From assembly GCA_022432975.1 (NCBI GenBank), contig CM039502.1, positions 17,059,453 to 17,123,452 on the forward strand: a stretch of 64,000 bases of DNA, given 5' to 3'. Position numbers and translations under genes: made by a program. This document shows, in pieces, positions 59,549 through 64,000 of this stretch (positions within the stretch are counted from its first letter, which is position 1; each line of letters opens with the position of its first letter). The notes under the pieces were generated by a model. It made no database searches. It was not told where the DNA came from and worked only from the letters and a program-made list of their open reading frames with translations. Source of the DNA: Begonia masoniana. Lineage: Eukaryota; Streptophyta; Magnoliopsida; Cucurbitales; Begoniaceae.

Positions 59549-61323
59549 AATTACGCTTGCAAGATAAAGAAGTGACGTTTAATGTCTTTAACTCCATGAA
59601 GTATCCGACGGCTAGCGATGATATATTTAGAATTAATTCTCTCGACTCAGCGATGGACGGAGTTTCTCTTCGGTCTAGTGATCCTTTCGAGGTTGCTTTA
59701 CTAAATAATGATGCATTTTTCGATTTTGACTCTTCTGTGCTGGAATTTATTTCATGGATGGATTCATTCGAGCCAAATCGAAGAAGGTATTTCGAGAGTT
59801 TGGGGGAGCCACCAGTTAGAGTTTTACCTTCTATTGAGATTCCACCCGAGTTGGAGCTAAAGCCACTACCGTCTCACCTCAGGTATGCATTTATTGGTGC
59901 TAACTCAACTCTTCCAGTAATTATTGCAGGTGACTTATCTAAGACGGAGGAGGAGAAATTATTGCGTATACTTCAGACATACAAGGTGGCTATAGGGTGG
60001 ACACTGTCAAATATCAAAGGAATCAGTTCTTCATTTTGCATGCATCGGATTTTAATGGAAGAAGAGCATCGACCATCTGTAGAGCATCAACGCCGTTTAA
60101 ATCCAGCCATGAAAGAGGTTGTGCGAAAGGAAGTTTTAAAGTGGTTGGACGCCAGGGTTATCTATCCGATCTCAGATAGTTCGTGGGTGAGTCCAGTGCA
60201 GTGTGTTCCAAAGAAAAGTGGGATGACAGTGGTCAAGAATGAAAATGATGAGTTGATTGCATCCAGAACAGTCACTGGTTGGAGAATTTGTATCGATTAT
60301 CATAAGTTAAACAAGGCTACTCGTAAAGATCACTTTCCATTGCCGTTTATTGATCAGATGCTAGATAGACTTGCTGGCCACGAGTATTATTGTTTCCTTG
60401 ATGGATATTTCGGGTATAATCAGATTGCAATTGCCCCAACAGATCAGGAAAAGACCACATTTACCTGCCCGTATGGCACGTTTGCTTTCCGCCGGATGCC
60501 TTTCGGATTATGCAATGTACCAGCTACATTTCAAAGATGTATGATGGCTATTTTCTCAGATATGGTGGAGCGATTCATTGAAATCTTCATGGATGACTTT
60601 TCAATATTCGGATCTTCCTTTGACTCATGTTTGAATAATCTATCCAAGGTGCTCGAGAGGTGTGTTGAGACAAATCTAGTGCTTAATTGGGAGAAATGTC
60701 CTTTCATGGTGAAAGAGGGAATTGTACTGGGCCATCGTATTTCAGCACAAGGTATTGAGGTGGACCGAGCTAAAATTGTTGCCATCGAGAAGTTACCACC
60801 GCCGACGACAGTAAAAGGAGTGCGGAGTTTTCTAGGGCATGCGGGATTCTACAGAAGGTTCATAAAAGATTTTTCTAAATTCACCAAGCCGCTATGTCAA
60901 TTATTGGAAAATGGAGTACCATTTATTTTCACTGCAGAGTGTCTTGCCGTTTTCAGTGTTTTAAAGGAGAAACTTGTGTCGGCCCCAATCATAGTCGCAC
61001 CTGATTGGGAATTACCATTTGAAATTATGAGTGATGCCAGTGATTTCGCAGTAGGAACAGTTCTGGGGGAGAGAAAGGATAAGATCTTCCATACAATTTA
61101 TTACGCCAGCCGCACTCTCAATGATGCCCAACTAAATTATGCCACCACTGAGAAGGAATTGTTAGCAGTAGTCTTCGCATTTGACAAGTTTCGTCCCTAT
61201 GTTATCGGCAACAAAGTCACAGTTTATACGGATCATTCAGCTATTAAATATTTGATGGAAAAGAAGGATGCCAAGCCTCGGTTGATTCGTGGGTATTACT
61301 TCTGCAAGAGTTTGATATTGTGA
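59545..61323 (+). CDS. Athila-type reverse transcriptase-RNase H
   Basis: A 592-residue frame with no proper start of its own (TTG at 59545), so it belongs to the gag polyprotein. The RT is complete: VRKEVLKWLDARVIYPISDS, WRICIDYHKLN, HFPLPFIDQMLDRLAG, FLDGYFGYNQI, TFAFRRMPFGLCNVPATFQR and catalytic FMDDFSIFG (about residue 349). RNase H has SDASDFAVGTVLG, ATTEKELLAVVFAFDKFRPY and YTDHSAIKYL. It leaves frame at about 61291, where one base is missing after LIR. The next frame resumes at about 61370. The YF/DGYFGY variant, where most plant Ty3 elements have SGY, is unusual but not disabling by itself. Confidence 0.92.
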   Translation: MKLRLQDKEVTFNVFNSMKYPTASDDIFRINSLDSAMDGVSLRSSDPFEVALLNNDAFFDFDSSVLEFISWMDSFEPNRRRYFESLGEPPVRVLPSIEIPPELELKPLPSHLRYAFIGANSTLPVIIAGDLSKTEEEKLLRILQTYKVAIGWTLSNIKGISSSFCMHRILMEEEHRPSVEHQRRLNPAMKEVVRKEVLKWLDARVIYPISDSSWVSPVQCVPKKSGMTVVKNENDELIASRTVTGWRICIDYHKLNKATRKDHFPLPFIDQMLDRLAGHEYYCFLDGYFGYNQIAIAPTDQEKTTFTCPYGTFAFRRMPFGLCNVPATFQRCMMAIFSDMVERFIEIFMDDFSIFGSSFDSCLNNLSKVLERCVETNLVLNWEKCPFMVKEGIVLGHRISAQGIEVDRAKIVAIEKLPPPTTVKGVRSFLGHAGFYRRFIKDFSKFTKPLCQLLENGVPFIFTAECLAVFSVLKEKLVSAPIIVAPDWELPFEIMSDASDFAVGTVLGERKDKIFHTIYYASRTLNDAQLNYATTEKELLAVVFAFDKFRPYVIGNKVTVYTDHSAIKYLMEKKDAKPRLIRGYYFCKSLIL

Positions 61324-61372
61324 TCAAGGACAAGAAAGGCACAGAGAACTTGGTAGCTGATCACCTATCCGG

Positions 61373-62746
61373 TTGGAAACACGAGCTCATGTATACGATA
61401 GTGACGTTCAAATAGCTGAAGATTTTCAAAATGAAAAGATCATTGCAATCGAAGCGTTACCGTGGTATGCTGATTATGTGAATTTTCTTGCCAGTGGGGT
61501 TATATCGTCCGATTTGTCGCATCACCAAAAGAGGAAATTTTTCGCCGATGTAAAGCGATATTATTGGGAAGAGCCGATTTTATATAAACATTGTGCCGAT
61601 CAAATCATCAGACGTTGTATCCCAGAAGATGAAGTGACCTCTATATTAAAACATTGTCATTCTCTGGAATGTGGCGGACACTTTGGTGGACAACGAACAG
61701 CAGCTAAGGTACTTCAGTGTGGATTTTATTGGCCCTCCTTGTTTAAAGATGCATATTCGTTTGTTGTCGCTTGTGATCGATGTCAACGAACCAGTAATAT
61801 TTCTCGCCGGAATGAGATGCCTTTGACTAATATTTTGGAGGTTGAGCTATTTGATGTATGGGGTATAGATTTTATGGGGCCGTTTCCATCGTCGTACAAT
61901 AACAAATACATTCTTTTGGCGGTGGATTATGTCTCCAAGTGGGTTGAAGCGATAGCTACGCCAACCAATGATGGCAATGTAGTCTTGCGTTTTCTGCAGA
62001 AGAATATTTTCACTCGCTTTGGAACACCTCGAGCTATCATTAGTGACGAGGGAACTCACTTCTACAATAGACAGTTTGCAGCACTACTCAATAAGTATGG
62101 GGTAAAGCATCGCAAGGCACTGGGATATCACCCTCAATCAAACGGGCAGGCCGAAGTCTCTAATCGAGAAGTGAAGAAAATCCTTGAGAAAATAGTTGCA
62201 CATTCAAGAAAAGACTGGGCTCGCAAGTTGGAAGATGCTTTATGGGCGTACCGGACCGCATTCAAAACTCCTCTGGGAATGTCCCCGTATAGGTTGGTAT
62301 TCGGGAAAACATGTCACTTACCGGTTGAGTTAGAACACCGCGCTTTGTGGGCGATGAAGAAGCTGAATTTTGAGTTCACAGCAACAGGTCAAAAACGTCT
62401 CCTTCAAATCAATGAGCTGGAAGAACTGAGAAATAATGCGTATGAGAATTCAAAAATATACAAGGAGAAGACCAAAGCATGGCACGACAAGCACATCGTG
62501 GAGAAAGAGCTATCCCCAGGACAGCAGGTACTTTTATTTAACTCCCGTTTGAAGTTGTTTCCAGGAAAATTAAAGTCGAGATGGTCGGGTCCTTTCACGG
62601 TGGTGCAAGTATTCTCTCACGGAGCGATCGAGTTACGAGGAGTCGATGACACGACATTCAAGGTGAACGGCCAACGAGTGAAACCCTACTTTGGCGGCGA
62701 TATTCCATGTGACTCTTCCGTTACTCAACTCATACCCGATGAATGA
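61373..62746 (+). CDS. Athila-type integrase
   Basis: A 457-residue frame; it inserts the element into host DNA. The zinc domain is HHCC ([20 protein letters not shown] ... CDRCQR, about residues 100-145). The catalytic DDE is D in GIDFMGPF, D in ISDEGTHF and E in [13 protein letters not shown]. The C-terminal part ([34 protein letters not shown]) is the GPY/F region typical of Ty3 integrases. Its ATG at 61373 lies in the polyprotein linker, just after a one-base loss near 61370, so it is an accidental start. Confidence 0.92.
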   Translation: METRAHVYDSDVQIAEDFQNEKIIAIEALPWYADYVNFLASGVISSDLSHHQKRKFFADVKRYYWEEPILYKHCADQIIRRCIPEDEVTSILKHCHSLECGGHFGGQRTAAKVLQCGFYWPSLFKDAYSFVVACDRCQRTSNISRRNEMPLTNILEVELFDVWGIDFMGPFPSSYNNKYILLAVDYVSKWVEAIATPTNDGNVVLRFLQKNIFTRFGTPRAIISDEGTHFYNRQFAALLNKYGVKHRKALGYHPQSNGQAEVSNREVKKILEKIVAHSRKDWARKLEDALWAYRTAFKTPLGMSPYRLVFGKTCHLPVELEHRALWAMKKLNFEFTATGQKRLLQINELEELRNNAYENSKIYKEKTKAWHDKHIVEKELSPGQQVLLFNSRLKLFPGKLKSRWSGPFTVVQVFSHGAIELRGVDDTTFKVNGQRVKPYFGGDIPCDSSVTQLIPDE

Positions 62747-63444
62747 ATTTGGTCACACGTCAGGCTAACGACGGTAAATCAAGCACTTGGTGGGAGGTAA
62801 CCCATTGATTTTCGTTTATTAGCATAAATCGAGCTCAATTTTTATTTTTTATTTTATTTTTTTAATCTATTTATTTATTTATTTATTTTTAATGTTTTTT
62901 TTTTGTGTTTTAGTTTACCAAAAAAAAAACAAAAAAACAAACAAAAAAAAAATTACGAAACAGGGGTAAACGGTGAAAAGCCGACACTTTTCACCCTTCA
63001 CCCCTGTTTTTTTCATCGATCAGCGACGAAGCCCGCGCTCTCAGCTCCGACCACCATCCTCCGCCGTTTCACCGTCTTTCAACCGAGTTTCAGCACCGCG
63101 AGCTTCTCTGTTCAAGCGCTCCAACTCTCAGCTATACTCTTTGCTCCTCGACATTTTTAGTTGCACTTTCGCCGCACTCTTTGTCCAGGTTTTCATCGTT
63201 GGATTGTGGCTATTATTCTGGTTATATTTGTTGCACTCTTTGGCTGCTACATTTGTTTGCAAAGGTTATTCGACTGATTTTTCTTGGACTGCTACTCGAG
63301 TTTGGGGGAAGTTTGATGGTTTATAATCATGGTGCTCACTCTCAGTAAATTCTGCCCACCAACTGTTTGATAAATTGCCTGTGAGAGAATTGGCTCTGGG
63401 TCTTGGCCTATTTGTGCAGCTAACACCGATCTTTAGATTTTACA
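62747..63444 (+). other. Spacer between integrase and env-position ORF
   Basis: It holds T- and A-runs (62840-62955) and a pyrimidine-rich stretch. ORFs at 62903-63326 overlap in two frames with no domain; one has a hydrophobic run (FAALFVQVFIVGLWLLFWLY) that could be chance. Confidence 0.4.
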
Positions 63445-64000
63445 ATGGCTTCCAAGCGCTTGAGAACGTCCTCTAGTGCCTCCAGCTCTTCACGGCCAAG
63501 TCCGCTTCCACATTCGTTCCTCAATGATGAGGCGAAGACATTTTATCAACAATTTATGTTAACGGACAAGGCCATAATCTGTGAGGTGCAATTTCAACCA
63601 GACCGGAGTGATGGAAATATCTTGGCAATGCTCCAACAGAGGAATTGGGGGGAAGTGGCTGTCTTAGGGGGTGATGCAAATGCGAGCGTAGTTCGAGAAT
63701 TTTATGCTAATTTGAAGGTCTCGAAAACTGACGCATCGGTCACTGTCCGAAATAAGGTGATCGATTTCTCCGCTGAAGTGATCAATGAAAAATTTGGCTG
63801 CCAAACATCCCGGATGACGAGTTCCAAGCATTATTGGCTGCGGGACCCAATTATGATGAAATTTTACGCGAGATGGGCCATCGACGGGCTCAATGGGTTT
63901 ACACAAGGTCTGCTAATACATTGCCGCGTTATTTAGTCCCGAGCAGCTTGAATCGATATGCTCAAGCTTGGTGTCGGTTCATTCGGTGTAATCTGATTCC
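63445..64000 (+). pseudogene. Env-position ORF of the Athila-type element, cut by window
   Basis: It opens MASKRLRTSSSASSSSRPSP, then FLNDEAKTFYQQFML and a domain with VVREFYANLKVSKTDAS, VIDFSAEVINEKFG. Continuity then moves to another frame (PDDEFQALLAAGPNYDEILR, TLPRYLVPSSLNRYAQAWCR) after one missing G near 63797. The domain matches the pattern seen at 12400-13260 and 43550-44080. Athila elements carry an ORF here that has been called env-like, although the domain is also named 'putative plant transposon protein'. There is no signal peptide. The C-terminus is outside the window. Confidence 0.78.

Larger units (their letters stand above)
55586..64000 (+). mobile_element. Athila-type Ty3/gypsy retrotransposon, right end outside window
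   Basis: It runs 5' LTR, PBS, gag-protease, RT-RNase H, integrase and an env-position ORF, in Ty3/gypsy order. The gag sequence (LLDYVMPSMDGVQSAIRKP, IKPGTIQMIQQYQFCGLPNEDP) and the PBS are those of the Athila/Tat group as I know it. The coding region is nearly whole: only four single-base losses break it. It inserted into an older LTR at about 55584. The 3' LTR is beyond position 64000. Confidence 0.92.

Noticed and set aside
62903..63326. Possible membrane protein between integrase and the last ORF
   Set aside because: Two overlapping frames, low-complexity start, and no homologous motif; probably untranslated spacer.

Overview
The window is nuclear DNA of a flowering plant, most likely a eudicot. 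It is AT-rich, its genes carry GT-AG introns, and more than two thirds of it is transposable elements of typical plant families (MULEs and foldback elements, hAT, Sirevirus-type Copia, Athila-type Ty3/gypsy). All coordinates were worked out by eye from the sequence. Gene names rest on recognised motifs, not on database searches.

Positions 1-24,000 are the gene-bearing part, with six host genes. A Myb/SANT-like tandem-domain protein (+) is cut by the left edge and carries a MULE-like element in an intron. A ten-exon protein phosphatase 2C follows (+, 5042-8738). A decayed autonomous MULE with a perfect 9-bp target duplication (8849-13922) and a palindromic MULE-type foldback element (14457-15698) come next. 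Then lie an early nodulin-like phytocyanin (-), a tiny one-pass membrane protein (+), a seven-exon transmembrane 9 superfamily protein (-), a foldback element carrying a captured cytochrome P450 fragment, and eIF5A (-, five exons). The PP2C, phytocyanin, TM9SF and eIF5A models read through from start to stop with consistent splice phases.

Positions 24,200-64,000 hold no intact host gene that I can recognise. They contain a foldback element split by a hAT element, then an 18.9-kb Sirevirus-type Copia (27471-46373, TSD ccgag). Three long solo LTRs, each with a perfect 5-bp TSD, and a tRNA-like (pol III box) palindromic element have inserted into the Copia. After a gene-poor stretch comes a nest of Ty3-type LTRs (48013-55583). 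It includes a 1.7-kb tandem duplication and a fourth solo LTR with a perfect TSD. The right end is an Athila-type Ty3/gypsy element, nearly full length but cut by the window edge. It runs 5' LTR, PBS, gag-protease, RT-RNase H, integrase and an env-position ORF.

The most interesting recurrent signal is one protein domain with the pattern FY-x-NL ... FS-x(3)-IN. It appears three times, each in a different transposon class: antisense in the MULE, and in the env position of both the Copia and the Athila-type element. Other points worth checking are the captured P450, six copies of a 20-bp G-box palindrome, the solo LTR cluster, a perfect 37-bp minisatellite, and a tandem duplication that may be real or an assembly error. 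I found no clear sign of a wholly new system.
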